Of a stretch of DNA of 64,000 bases, positions 52,609 to 64,000 are shown piece after piece. The stretch comes from Erythrophleum ivorense (Eukaryota > Streptophyta > Magnoliopsida > Fabales > Fabaceae). How positions within the stretch are numbered: position 1 is the first letter of the stretch; every line of letters begins with the position of its first letter. The DNA is taken from the NCBI GenBank assembly GCA_026724425.1, contig JAIUCV010000002.1, positions 2,733,001 through 2,797,000 on the forward strand, written 5' to 3'. Both the position numbers and the translations under genes were made by a program. The notes beneath the pieces are model-generated. The model searched no databases. It had not been told where the DNA came from and saw only the letters and a program-made list of their open reading frames with translations.

Positions 52609-55148
52609 CTAAGACAACTAGGAGATATAGAAAAACAATCATAAATTAATAAACCACTCATTACAAAAAATTAGGTCATTTTGCTAGTTATTTGGCAAAT
52701 AAGAAGCATGGCAACTATTCTAGAAGTCGCATGGGAAATAATAGGCCAGGAAGAAAAAGGGTGTCAGAATATTGCTTAACATATCTAAGCTACACAGTTG
52801 TTGCATACAGCTATATCAAATGTTGTTTTTGCAGAAAACTGCATCTTCATCCATGGTATGTGCTAAAATTGATACTTGAAGGTTATATGATGCTGAAAAT
52901 CTAGCAAAACAAATCATTATCAAATCAATGTTTCTATTAATGCTTTCCATTTTATTCAAGTTTCTCCGTTTAGAAAAATATAAAAGATGTATATTCCATT
53001 TACATGGAAATAAATGGCAGAAATAAAAATGTATAATAATATTAGAAGAACAACACAAGTTGCAACTGTACAACCCACTTGCAAGAGGTGCGATGTATTG
53101 CTAGCATAACTAGCACCTTGGTTGTTAGGGTGTTCAACAGCACCAGGTATAGACATGTAGACCACCCATGGTGCAAAAGTGTTTTTAGCCAAAAGAGAAA
53201 TGGTGCAAAAGTATGCCAGACTTTATTGTTCAAACCAAGTTTGAAAAGTTAAATTATTCACAGGAGGATAAACAGAGATTTGGATGAGAGAATGCATGTA
53301 TGCATGCATCTGCAACCTTGTCAATGTTAAAAAATTCAGTCTTTTATTATTCAGAATATGTAAGCAGATTAAACTAATTTCTATTTGGCACATTTCATGC
53401 AACCAATCTCTATTATTATCCATAAATGGTTCATAGAGGACGGATTAAGTAAAAATAAAACAGATTTTCATCAAGGTAGTTTAACAGTCAGCTTGAAGAT
53501 GCTACATGACTTTATTTGTGAATGATGAGGTCAATCAAAGTACCTAGGGTGAGCATCTGGTGTATCAACATCATCAACAACAAAAGGACACGAGAAGTCA
53601 CCATCATCCAAGTCATCCTGTAAAGATAATCTACTGGAACTTCTAGAAAATCCAATCCGTGGTGAGCCACTAGAAGATAACAATCCTGAGAATCGCCCTG
53701 AATCATCCTTGTTATCCTTGACAATCTAAGAAATGAATGTAAGCTTATTAAAACAGAAGATGCAAATTTGAACTTCAGGAGTGGAAATGTAAGACCAAGA
53801 TTACCTTTAGACTAGCATAATTTGTTACCCCAGGTTGCATCTCTCCAATCCTTGAAGCCTCTATTTTCCTGAATGACCTGATTCCAGATGGAGACTCCTG
53901 AGATGAAGTGTCATTTTTTATGCTTCTGGGGGATAAAGGTGGTAGAGAATTCCTACTGTGATCTGAAAGATTAGGAGAGAGGTTTCTAGAACTTTTGCCC
54001 ATCACTGGAAGAGGTATAGTTACAGGAGCAGTTTCAGATCGCACGCGAGTATGCATTGGATTAGGTGGAGATGGAGATGGTGAATGTGAAAATGGAGGAG
54101 AAAGTTGATACTCATCATGACTAGTAGATCTTTGCCGGGCTGGTGTTCGACGGTTATGAACTCTTTTACCATAATTATCAGGAGGCGGAGATGGATAATC
54201 ATTAGGCAAGGGAGGAGGACGATACACTGGTGGAGATCCAACAAAGGGTTGGTTTGGTACAAAAGGTGCTCCCTTATGGAAGCCACTTGTCCAGCTATGA
54301 GGACGTTCAAGTGGCACTGGAGACGGAGGTGGTAACCCTCTCAGTGGAAAAGAAGTGGAACGAACACCCTTCTCTGAGGCAGGGAAATATCTCAAAGGGT
54401 CAGTATTGGGGCTTCCAACATAATCAGTAATTATTTTTGGTGGCAATGGTGTTGAAAACTCAAGATTGAAATCAGATAGTATGGTGCGGTATTTAACAGA
54501 TATACAAAGGCAGCCTGGTGGGGCCTCGACAGGGGTGAATTTGTATTCTTCCATCATTTTCTCCTCTGCCCGAGAGAAAGGATGACTAAACGAAGAAACT
54601 TTGTAGATAATATCAAAATTACAAGTGTGACTTGATGTACTTAGCTGCCTGAATATCCGATAAGCTGGGAGAAGCCTCATCTGACAATAAAGAGCACGAA
54701 GCAGTACTATTGACTTCTTGTATGTCCTCTTGTAAGAGCCAGAAATGTCACCCGTTTGAGCCATTAGTCGTGAACACTCATACTGAATAACCCACCTCTC
54801 TATAACTGTCTCAACAGATGAACCTACTACCAGAGATGAACCAGCCCCTTCTTCAACTAGTATAATGTCTATTACCATTGGATCCATCAAATTCCTGAGC
54901 CAGAAGTTCAAGTTATCTAAAGCAGCAGGTCGATCACCTAATGCCAAGTTAAACCATTTGTCACTCTTCCTCGCACGAGAACCAAGTGATAAGTCACCAC
55001 TTCTATCATGAGGGTGAAGTGAAGGAACCCTTGAGTCTAAAATGACATGCAAGCTCTTCAAAAGAAATTGAGAAACAATTTGTTCCAATTTCCCCGATTC
55101 AGGTTGCAAGTTATTCTGCAAATCCATCTTTTCGCAAGCACAACGCAT
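51807..55148 (-). CDS. ATG13: Autophagy-related protein 13 (ATG13)
   Basis: Three exons (53805-55148, 53544-53725, 51807-52119) join in frame to about 612 residues, the usual length of plant ATG13. The N-terminal 250 or so residues form the HORMA domain (LEQIVSQFLLKSLHVILDSR, KWFNLALGDRPAALDNL, IERWVIQYECS, LLRALYCQMRLLPAYRIFRQL). Next comes a long proline/serine-rich disordered region (PPPLPNDYPSPPPDNYGKR), then the conserved acidic stretch DDLDDGDFSCPFVVDD, and a C-terminal tail ending MSKDEA. ATG13 is the regulatory subunit of the ATG1 kinase complex and starts autophagosome formation; its disordered part is phosphorylated by TOR in other organisms. The start ATG is at 55146-55148; a second in-frame ATG follows seven codons later. 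The 1.4 kb second intron holds a TA microsatellite. A 5' untranslated exon may lie near 55560-55740 but is not resolved. Confidence 0.92.
52574..52603. repeat. TA microsatellite in ATG13 intron 2
   Basis: About fourteen TA units; a likely polymorphic marker. Confidence 0.9.
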
Positions 55149-56300
55149 TCCTAAATAGACTCCCCCTTCTCAAAAAAATCCATTCTTAGTCTCCCAGAAA
55201 AAATCAGTCCTCCACCATTTAAACTCAAAAGTATTTTTATCGATCTGAAAATTCTAAAAATGCAGGACATAGAAAATCATCTTGTTCACAGAATCCCCTC
55301 TGTGATCAGTCAATATGTACCTCGGGCGTACACTGGTATCACGGATTGTCCTGACGAAACAAACACATTCAATTCAACTATAATGCAGATTCATCAATGC
55401 AACGAAAGAAAAATAAACGGGGTATACAGATCATGGCGAGAGAGCTCTCAAGAAGACTTAAACGACACCAATCGACCGTACATGATTATCAAGTAATCAG
55501 TAACTAACCAAATAAAAATAAAACAACCAAAAAAATAATCATCATCATCCTCATGGGGATCCAAAAATAGAGAAGAAGTTTCTTTACACGGATAATACAA
55601 GTGAATCTCCAGAAAGGAAAACAAAAAGTAAAGTGCTTACGGGTAGAAGAAGTGGAGAAGGAGAAGGAAATAAAGAGTTTGCTAGCATTCGACGACACGC
55701 GTGTACATCTAACCCAAGAAGAAGGCAGATTGCGTAGAACACATAGTGCCGTGGCGTTCTATCTATTTTCCCTCAGTTATGCGCATTAAAAATTCATGTT
55801 GAATAGCGTCGAGGAGTACAGTAGTCTACCTCTTAAGGGGATTTCAATGTTTCAAGCACTAAGGCCGGGTGATGTGTATTTAGCTTCGGCACTGTTCCCT
55901 CTTCAGTTGGTCGATTTGACATAAAGCCCACGAGCCCCCTGATTGGCGTTCCTCTTCCCTTTCCTTTGTTTCTTTTTTTAACTTTTACTTTCTTTTTTTT
56001 TTGGGGGTGGTGGGGGTGGGGAATTGATTCTAGTTTGCGATGTGGTCGTATACCGAGGCGGAAGACTACAAAAATGGCTCTGCAAAAGAATATTTTATTG
56101 AATTAATGGTGATAATTGATGAGTCACATATTATATATTTATTTTTTTATTATTTATTTGTTCAGTCATTCATCCAATAATTTCGCTCTTTTTAAATGTA
56201 CGAAGGCGTGGTCCCCTCCCTCCTGTTTTTTTTCCCTCCCACAGGTAGCCCATTTGATGTATATATAACATACGTTTAGCATTACTACAAAATTTGAAAA
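55149..56300. other. ATG13 upstream region
   Basis: Probable 5' untranslated sequence and promoter. No separate gene is supported: a 78-codon frame at 55260-55496 on the plus strand has no recognisable domain. A G-rich phrase lies at 56002-56021. Confidence 0.45.
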
Positions 56301-56330
56301 ATATCATTTTATATTTTCATCAAAAAAATT

Positions 56331-56640
56331 ACCGTTATAAACATTTGAGATAATATATTTCAATTATCTCTTATGATTGAATCTTTCTGCAAAATCTATC
56401 TCGATTAACAGTTTTTATTATATATATACATATATCATTAAATAAACTTCTGAGGAATATTTTTTCATAAAATCTATTGATGGAATTAAAAAAAAAATGG
56501 TGCTTACTTGTTTAAAACTAACACACAACATGACTTTTAAGTTTACAAAATGGTAACTATTTGCTTACATGTCAAGAATTCAGTTTCTCTAAAATTTGTC
56601 ATAAAAAATAAAATTGTAATTATTTATAATTAATCAATCA
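56331..56640. repeat. Interspersed repeat R1, copy a
   Basis: Direct repeat of 60148-60515. Shared phrases include ATATATTTCAATTATCT, TCATAAAATC-ATTGATGG, GACTTTTAAGTT against AACTTTTAAGTT, and ATTATTTATAATT-ATCAATC, in the same order. Non-coding. Confidence 0.7.
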
Positions 56641-58085
56641 AATGAAAGTACGTACACGAACCACAATCCTTCCTTTTTTGTTTTTTGTTTTTTTCTGGGT
56701 TAAGAAGCCACTTCACTTATGGATTCCCAAAAATTGTGCAGCATACTAGACCCAATTCCATCTCTATTTTATGGGCTTAGAGTCCCAAAGGCAAATATAT
56801 GTGCCTAAAGGAATCAGGTTTTGGGCTTAGCACAAAGCCCGTAAGCTTATAACAATATTATAATATAAAATATACTTATGTACACTTTTTTATATTTTAT
56901 TATTAAAGTATTTAATTAAAATATAATAAATATATCATATTTTTTAATAATAATAGGATAAATATATTTAATTGAGAAATCCAACGATTATCTACAAAAA
57001 ATTATATACTTTATGTTATTATTAAAAAATTATACATTTATTATATTTTAATTAACAAAATTCATAGTAAAAATAAAAATATATGTGTATAAATTTTTTT
57101 CTTATAAAATGTAACATTAAATTAAAAAAAAAACAATGTAAAGCACTTTGTGGGTTTCATTCACACAAATAAATTTATTTTGGTCATTATTATTTTTAAA
57201 ATTTTATAATAGTTATACTAAAATGTTAATGTAATTGATATTGGACAATGTTAACATGATTATCTATTAAAAATAAATGTAAAAAAATTATTAATAATTG
57301 GTCTAAACTGCTCGCCTAACATGTCTAAAAAGTTAATTACTTTGAGGACAATATTGTCATATTTGGGCCAATTTCGTTAGGTGCGAAATAGATGTAATAT
57401 ATTTATATAATTTATATGATGTTCATTATATTTTTTTAATTATTATTTTATCTATTAAATTATTATTTTAATTATCAAATCACATTTTTAAAAATAAAAA
57501 TATAAAAATAATTTTTGATCATACTTATTTATTTTTTACATTTCATTTCTTTTTATATTATCTAACCAAACAGGATGTAATAAAATTGAAAACACCAAAG
57601 TCCATGAATTCCGATTAGCACAAACCGTACATAAATATGGGAGCAAAATTATATTTGACATTTTATTTCAAAAATTATACTGATTGTTGTTTAATTTATT
57701 TTTAGTCTTAACTTTTTATATTATTTTTTCAAAAAGTTATTTAACTATTTTTATTCTCAAATTATTACAACTTCATATTAATATAATTATTTACTGTTAT
57801 ATTAAGTTCTAGTTTCATGTAGTGCAAACAAAAAATTTTTGATAAAATATAAATTAGAGGAGATATTTTTATAATATATATTAAAATATAAAGAAGGAAA
57901 TGATTTTTAAAATAAAAATATTAAGTAAAATTAAAAGGGATAATGCAAGTTAATCATAGTTTTATGCATTTGATTAACTAAGATAGAAATATATAATTTA
58001 GTATTCAATACTTTAAAACTAAATTATAAAACTTTACGTCAGTTGTATAATTACTTTGACTTCTAGAACGAACAGAGGATCAATG
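56641..58085. other. AT-rich intergenic DNA with a weak inverted repeat
   Basis: Around 56880-57100, AATTAAAATATAATAAATAT and its inverse ATTTATTATATTTTAATT flank a short centre. This resembles the hairpin at 58.3 kb. No gene was found. Confidence 0.5.
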
Positions 58086-58215
58086 GGTGGTCATAAATGA
58101 AGCATCTTTATAAAAATATACTTTATCTGGTCACTAAGATATTCAATAAAATGTATGGATAAACTTCAAGATGAAGAATATGATATCCGACCATCATTAA
58201 GCGTGTTCTTCGTAG
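58086..58215. repeat. Interspersed repeat R2, copy a
   Basis: Direct repeat of 60705-60862. Shared phrases include GCATCTTTATAAAA-TATA, CCAATAAAAT or TTCAATAAAAT, AAGATGAAGAATATGATAT and ACCATAATTAAG or ACCATCATTAAG. Confidence 0.7.
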
Positions 58216-58264
58216 GCAATTTTTTTAAATTTGTGGATTATTATTAACAGAAAAATTTATATAT

Positions 58265-58472
58265 AATTACTTATATATTTATTATTAAATTTTTTTAATT
58301 AAAATATAATAAATATATATTTTTTAATAATATCATAACAACTATATAATTTTTGTAAATGATTATAAATATAATCATTTACAAAAATTATATAGTTGTC
58401 ATGATATTATTAAAAAATATAAAATTATCATGTTTTAATTAAAAAAACTAACAATAAAAATATAAGCAATAT
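58265..58472. repeat. Near-perfect hairpin, arms about 95 bases
   Basis: The centre reads GATTATAAATATAATC. From it the arms run outward almost perfectly for about 37 bases (ATTTTTGTAAATGATTAT on the left) and then with scattered mismatches to about 95 bases. Non-coding; probably a short foldback MITE. Confidence 0.75.
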
Positions 58473-59977
58473 TATACAAGTCTAATCTTTATTATTGTTG
58501 ATAAGTAAGGTGATAATATGTCAAAACTAATATTTTTTCTTTCATTGAACTATTGTGACGTCAAGTTATGAAAATATTTTTCATTCTTTGATGGTGAAGT
58601 TTCAAGTCTTATATTAATTAAAAAAAATGCGTATATATAAATATTTAAGTAAAATAAGTGTTGTTTAAATAATATTTATATTAATATTTTATCCTTTAAT
58701 GTATGATCAAAAATTAAAAGAAGAAAAAGAAAAAGAGTTTATGAGAACATCCTAAAGAATATTACAATGGTTGGATATATACTATGTACTTAAAGATTTT
58801 AAGTTGAAAGTTTAAATTCCACTACGACTTTATTATGCAGCTTTGATTAAAGTAAAAGGTAAAATGCATGTTTTAGTGTTTTACTTAATATTGTTTGGTA
58901 GAAACCAATGGAGCCATCGCTAAAGTTGAAGTTGCGTGATCACAGCAAAAGATCTCTCGTTGACAAAATAAAATAGAATAAAGGATCCGTTAAGAAAAGA
59001 AAAAAAGTAAAAATAAAGAGGAATCTACATAATTTGATTTAGAGACAATCGTCTTTTGAAAAGAAATTCATCAGTCCGATACAATTAATATAATGATATC
59101 TTTGTGGTCAATGTGCAAGTTAGGGACGACTTTCCTTTTTACCCTCCATTGTGTGCCACTCTCTTATCTCTTCTCTATATATATTTTTTATTGTACACTC
59201 TCTAGTAGTAAAAAAAATAAAAATTCAATTCTTTATAAGTAAGGTTGTTTGTTTTTTAAGGAATTGGACTTAAATGTAAATTTTTTAATCAAATTTTTTA
59301 ATAAAATCATATCACATATTAAAAAAAAAAAGTTGTGTGATAAATTCTAAAAATTATACATTTATTTGTGAAAATCATAAACTTGTAATGTTATTATTAA
59401 AAAAATTATATACTTTTTATATTTTAGTTAAAAGTTTTGATAAAGAATATAAATACTTGTATATACATTTTTTAATAAATTATGTAAATATTTTTTGAAT
59501 TTTATTGAAAGTACATAATTTTTTTATTTTTAAAATAAACACTTTAGTCTATGTTTTATTTTTTATTAAAATACTCTCCCTATAAAAAGAGTATGTAATA
59601 GAGTTAATAGAAGATATTTTACTTAAAAATTTTAAAATTAAATTAAAATATGATATAACATTTTACTTCATGAAAATTATATATATATGTGTATGTGTGT
59701 GTGTGTTTAAAATGGAGAGATATCTGTAATCTATTGTAAATTTTTTTAAATTATGATATGACGTGGATTATTTTATGGAACCAGGTATGATGCGGATTAT
59801 TGTTCTAAAATGATTACGATTTGTTATATGGAATCGTTTTATTTTAGTCAGAGACGTCAAAGTTACGTTAAATAATCTTGACAAAGTGGTAGCCGTTATC
59901 CACACGTTATACCAAAGCCTCAAAGTCATGAGATTTTGTAAAATAATTAATGTTAGAAATGCTCGACTTCGCAGTTC
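58473..59977. other. AT-rich intergenic DNA
   Basis: No gene was found. Around 59300-59470 there are sequence phrases shared with the hairpins at 56.9 and 58.3 kb (TGTTATTATTAAAAAA, TATATTTTAGTTAAAA). A GT run lies at 59690-59705. Confidence 0.45.
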
Positions 59978-60125
59978 ACTCATTGCATTTGTTGCGTGTG
60001 AAAGTCAACAGTTTTTATATAATAAGGTATTTTGTATTTATAAAACTCACTCTTTTATTTAAGTTTGTCAAAAATAATTGTTAGATTTATTAAACATGAC
60101 TTTTTTTTAGTTATTATGGTAAAAT
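59978..60125. repeat. Interspersed repeat R3, copy a
   Basis: Direct repeat of 61296-61447. Shared order: GCATTTGTT, GCGTGTGAAA or GCGTGAAAAG, TTTTTATAT-ATAAGGT, AAAACTCACTCTT, TTTGTCAAAA, ATT-ATTAAACA, TATTATGGTAAAA. Confidence 0.7.
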
Positions 60126-60147
60126 ATCATGTTATATATAAATGCTT

Positions 60148-60515
60148 GAGAAAATATATTTCAATTATCTTTTATGATTGAATTTTTGTATAAAGTATAT
60201 CCCTCAATTAAAATTTATATATATATATATATATATTAACGCATATCGTTAAATGATTTTTTGATGAATATTTTTCATAAAATCCATTGATGGATTAAAA
60301 CAAATTTTTTAGTGCTCATATGATTCAATATAAATCCAATTTGTCTTATATTTAGAATTGACAGACAACATAACTTTTAAGTTCAACAAATAGAGAATTA
60401 CCTGTCAAGTATTCGTTTTCCCTTATTCAACAAAAAGAAAGTATTGAATTTATATAAGATTTATCATAATAAATAAAATTATAATTATTTATAATTGATC
60501 AATCAAATGAATAAT
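60148..60515. repeat. Interspersed repeat R1, copy b
   Basis: Partner of 56331-56640, same orientation, diverged by many substitutions and small indels. It contains a TA microsatellite at 60216-60236. Confidence 0.7.
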
Positions 60516-60704
60516 TTATAAGAAGATATTAAAAAATAAATGTAATCGTGTCGTGATTTAAAACATGGCTACAGTTTGCAATTTCCATAATTTATGACAA
60601 ACATAGGAATAACATATTGTCAATACTAGACATCCTACGCATAAGTTATTTTTCCTTTTTTTTTTTTGGTCAACAACTAGGCTTAAGTTTTTTTTTTTTA
60701 GATA

Positions 60705-60862
60705 AATAGTGCATCTTTATAAAAGTATAATTCACTTGGTTACCATTTTTTTTAATGCAATATTTGGTCACCAACTGATAAATAAGTTATCCAATAAAAT
60801 ATACAGAAAAACTTTAAGATGAAGAATATGATATTCAACCATAATTAAGGGTGTTTCTCCAT
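60705..60862. repeat. Interspersed repeat R2, copy b
   Basis: Partner of 58086-58215, same orientation; it contains about 30 extra bases in the middle. Confidence 0.7.
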
Positions 60863-61295
60863 GAGCACTCTTACGAAGTTGTGGACTATTATGATATTCA
60901 ACCATAATTTTAAATATATATTTTTTTTATCTTTATACTAGTATTTATATCCCCTTTGTAATATCTACATCCTTTTTTGAGGGGCTATTTTTTTCATATG
61001 TTTTTAATAATGATTTTGAAGAAATGAATGGTTCTCATAAATACAAGGAACATATGTAATAATATTATTGTAGCATCAATAATATTGACAAATTTTAATT
61101 TTAGAGAGTAGATTATTATAAGTTTTAGCTGTCCTATAAATCAACAAGAAAATTATATATGTTAACTTTTCATTATTAAATTAATTTTTAAATTATTCTA
61201 AATGCTCATAAATAACCTTTTGTTTAATGAATTGCATGTGTAAGCTTAACTTAGAAAAAAAAAATTGTTAGATATGTTACAGAGCTATGACTCCA

Positions 61296-61447
61296 CACAA
61301 TGCATTTGTTTTCGCGTGAAAAGTAAACAATTTTTATATTATAAGGTTTTTTTTTTTAAGAAAACTCACTCTTCCATTTTTATTTGTCAAAAGCAATTTT
61401 TGGATTCATTAAACACGATATTTGTTTTTTCAAAGTATTATGGTAAA
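61296..61447. repeat. Interspersed repeat R3, copy b
   Basis: Partner of 59978-60125, same orientation. The 68-codon open frame overlapping it (61265-61471) is not conserved in the other copy and is not a gene. Confidence 0.7.
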
Positions 61448-61756
61448 AAAGTAATTTTTAGCTTTATTTAAAACTAAGTCTCTTTTCATTAAATAATTTA
61501 AGGGCACATCATTACCTACATAATTTCATCAAACATGGTTAAAATCGGAAAAAATATGCATTTATTTTATTTTTAGATATTAATTCAAGGATGTATATTT
61601 GATATTTTTTCGAATTTATATGGATGTATGAGGTTTAACATATTTTGATATTATTATATGTATTCAACTTTATTATTTTACGTTATGTTATTTATTTATT
61701 TTATATTGGATGGTTGAACCATAATTTGAGGACTAGGCCAATGCATATGGATTTTG

Positions 61757-62030
61757 TGTGCAACATGGTGTAATAAGTGTAATGCTGTACACTATTTGAG
61801 TTATTTAAATTAAATTTAGATGGTTTAGATTTTTTTTTTATTTTTTTATTTTTGTATTGAAAGAGGTAGAAGTAAAATAAAAATAATTTTTAACTATTAA
61901 TTTTAAAAATGATAATTAAAACTAAAAAAATCCCCAAACAAATAAAATTTAGACCATCTTAATTTAATTTATACAACTCAAATAATGCGTAATACAATGC
62001 TTGTCACAGTGTGCTACACATCAAATTTGG
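61757..62030. mobile_element. MITE-like inverted repeat
   Basis: The left arm includes ACACTATTTGAGTTATTTAA and TTTAGATGGTTTAGA. The right arm holds their inverse, TTTAGACCATCTTAATTTAA and ACAACTCAAATAATGCG. The arms are about 75-85 bases around an AT-rich centre. Confidence 0.6.
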
Positions 62031-64000
62031 GCTCTCAAACCAACTCAATTGGTCCAACCAACGAATTGGGTATCAAATTAGTTCAAATATTATATCTATA
62101 CAATTGAATCGCTGTCCTAGTGACTTGGAGCAATGGAACTAGATTAGATTTCTTTTCTTTCAATAAATAATTTCAAATAGATTATAATATAAACTAATAA
62201 TAATTTTTATATTATTTTATCAAAATAAAACATATTATATTTATTTTATTTCATAAGGTACAAATACAATTTGGTACTCTAATTTGGCTTAATTTCATTT
62301 TGATATTTTGTGATTTAAAAAGTGACAATTGAGTAATATGAGATTTAAATCTTTAGTATATCAACACCCTACAGTATCATTCTATTAGTTTTTTAACAAA
62401 AAATAACACATGCATAGCATATGACTATAAATTTCATCATAAAATGTTGTATTTTAATTGAATTTGATCTTTAGAAAACTTAATCCCCAAACTCTTTTTA
62501 ATGAAATGATTTCATAAGAGAATTGGTTATTTGGACAAATTTAGGGGTAGAACTACAGGTTTTGTTTATGAGCAAAATTTGGAAAAGATATTGGGTTGTG
62601 TGTGTCCAATTTAGAGTTTTGATTGGCTAATGAAAGAATTTTATCTTTATTCTATAAAAAAAAAAATCATTAATTTTAGATAAAACTAGGGTTGCAAGTG
62701 TTGATTTTGTTTCAAGGGCAAATTGTGGGGGATATTTTGTATTGTGTGTCACATTTGAGAATTCAATTGGCAAAGAAAAAGTTCAGATATTCAATGCATT
62801 AGAAATTAGAGATTAAAAAAAAAGAATTTAGAGCAAAATTAAAGATAAAATTAGAAATTTTGTTTATAGATACAATTTATAAGATATTATATTATGTGTG
62901 TTAAATTAATTGACTAAGAGAGGAATTTTGAGTTTCAATGTATAGAAAATTAGATATTTCATATATAAATTAAAATTTTAAAGCAACTTTTAATAAATTC
63001 TTTAAAAAAATTCAAAATGATAACATAGTACTAATGTACTATGGGTTTAATCATCAAACTACTTATTAGGCACTTTAAACCACATGGCCATGGTACCAAA
63101 TTGCATTTTGCACTATTTTATTATTATATCAAACGTGAAAACAAACCTATTAAACTATGCATAAAAAGTATGTTAAATTGGTTAATGATAATTATTCCCA
63201 TTATAGTATAGTAAGTGTCTATGGGTACATTGATATAGCATCTTTAATATATACATACGTATATATACATATACACACATAAATATATACACACACACGC
63301 ATTAGTCTATATTAAATTAAAGTATATATGTTATACTTTTAATTAAAATAATTAGTTGAATAAGTTTAATTAGTGATCCAACAATTAAACCAATGATTCA
63401 GAGTTACAGTCCCTATGTCATTTCAATGTTTAATTCCATAGCCAAAGCCTTTGTTTTTTTTTTTTTTACATAAAGCAAAACTATGATTTCACTCTTACGC
63501 TACTCATATCCTCATCTATCCTTATTAATAGGCCATCTCAGGTGACCATTCAATAAATGAGTAAATTATACTGAATCTTTCTAAATTTTATTAAAATTAT
63601 CTGAACTTTTTTTTTTGTATTTTTAAAATATGCATTGTTCTTTCTTAAAATCAAAAACTCTGTTACAATTTAGTTTACCTTTTAGATTTTTTGTTACTAA
63701 GATACCTTTAATTCTTAAAAAAAATCATCTAATATATATTTAGATCAATGAAGTATTTGCCAAAAATATTTAAAATTAGACTAAATATATTTTTAAAAAA
63801 TAAAAAATTATAATCTTAAAAAAAAATCATGAAAAAATTATATAATTTCTCTTAATAATTCAGTAGGTATTTTATCCATTTTGATCATTCATTGAACCAT
63901 CTAAACGGCAAATATTAGTAAAATTTTATACATGACATTCGATTTGATATTTAAAATAGTATTTATAATTAACAAGTACAGAACAGAGAAAAAAGACAGA
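62031..64000. other. Gene-free AT-rich DNA to the window end
   Basis: No exon chain or domain was found on either strand. A mixed TA/CA simple repeat lies near 63240-63300. Confidence 0.5.

Noticed and set aside
47052..55148. The idea that ATG13 and the ZUP1-type gene form a functional cluster.
   Set aside because: Plant gene neighbourhoods rarely reflect shared function, and a 1.7 kb spacer separates them with no shared promoter visible.
1..64000. CRISPR arrays, prokaryotic operons, riboswitches, rRNA or tRNA genes.
   Set aside because: The window is plant nuclear DNA; no spaced repeat array was seen, and no tRNA or rRNA sequence was recognised by eye.

Overview
The window is nuclear DNA from a flowering plant, probably a eudicot. 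It is strongly AT-rich. Its genes are broken by many short GT-AG introns, their products match plant protein families, and the spaces between them hold plant-type LINEs and many small inverted-repeat elements. I could not name the species. Exon maps come from reading splice sites and frames by eye, so internal boundaries are predictions, but the frames join cleanly in every gene called intact.

Layout: (a) 1-1939, minus: a recent partial copy of the SET/MYND gene at 18.6-26.2 kb, carrying several lesions. (b) 4.6-8.0 kb, plus: a WD40-type protein gene of 8 exons. (c) 9.6-18.3 kb: a repeat-rich tract with a decayed plus-strand LINE, a LINE reverse-transcriptase fragment on the minus strand, and a decayed copy of SET/MYND exon 1. 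(d) 18.6-26.2 kb, minus: an intact 15-exon TPR-SET-MYND methyltransferase-like gene. (e) 26.2-29.9 kb: a Stowaway-like MITE, a 1.6 kb imperfect inverted repeat and a hAT-like MITE. (f) 30.6-35.9 kb, minus: a membrane-protein-of-ER-body-like (VIT/CCC1-type) gene of 8 exons. (g) 36-45 kb: intergenic AT-rich DNA with several MITEs. (h) 45.7-46.0 kb, minus: a broken ABC-transporter fragment. (i) 47.1-50.1 kb, minus: a ZUP1-type (peptidase C78) deubiquitinase gene. (j) 51.8-55.1 kb, minus: ATG13, the autophagy-initiation HORMA protein. (k) 55.2-64 kb: gene-free AT-rich DNA with interspersed repeats and hairpins.

The genes do not form an operon or an obvious pathway. ATG13 and ZUP1 are neighbours on one strand, but I see no evidence that they are co-regulated. 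The observations most worth following are the layered history of SET/MYND copies, the one-base frame problem at the start of the WD40 gene, the long inverted repeat that could form a hairpin transcript, and long G tracts that all fall on the sense strand of introns or just after stop codons.
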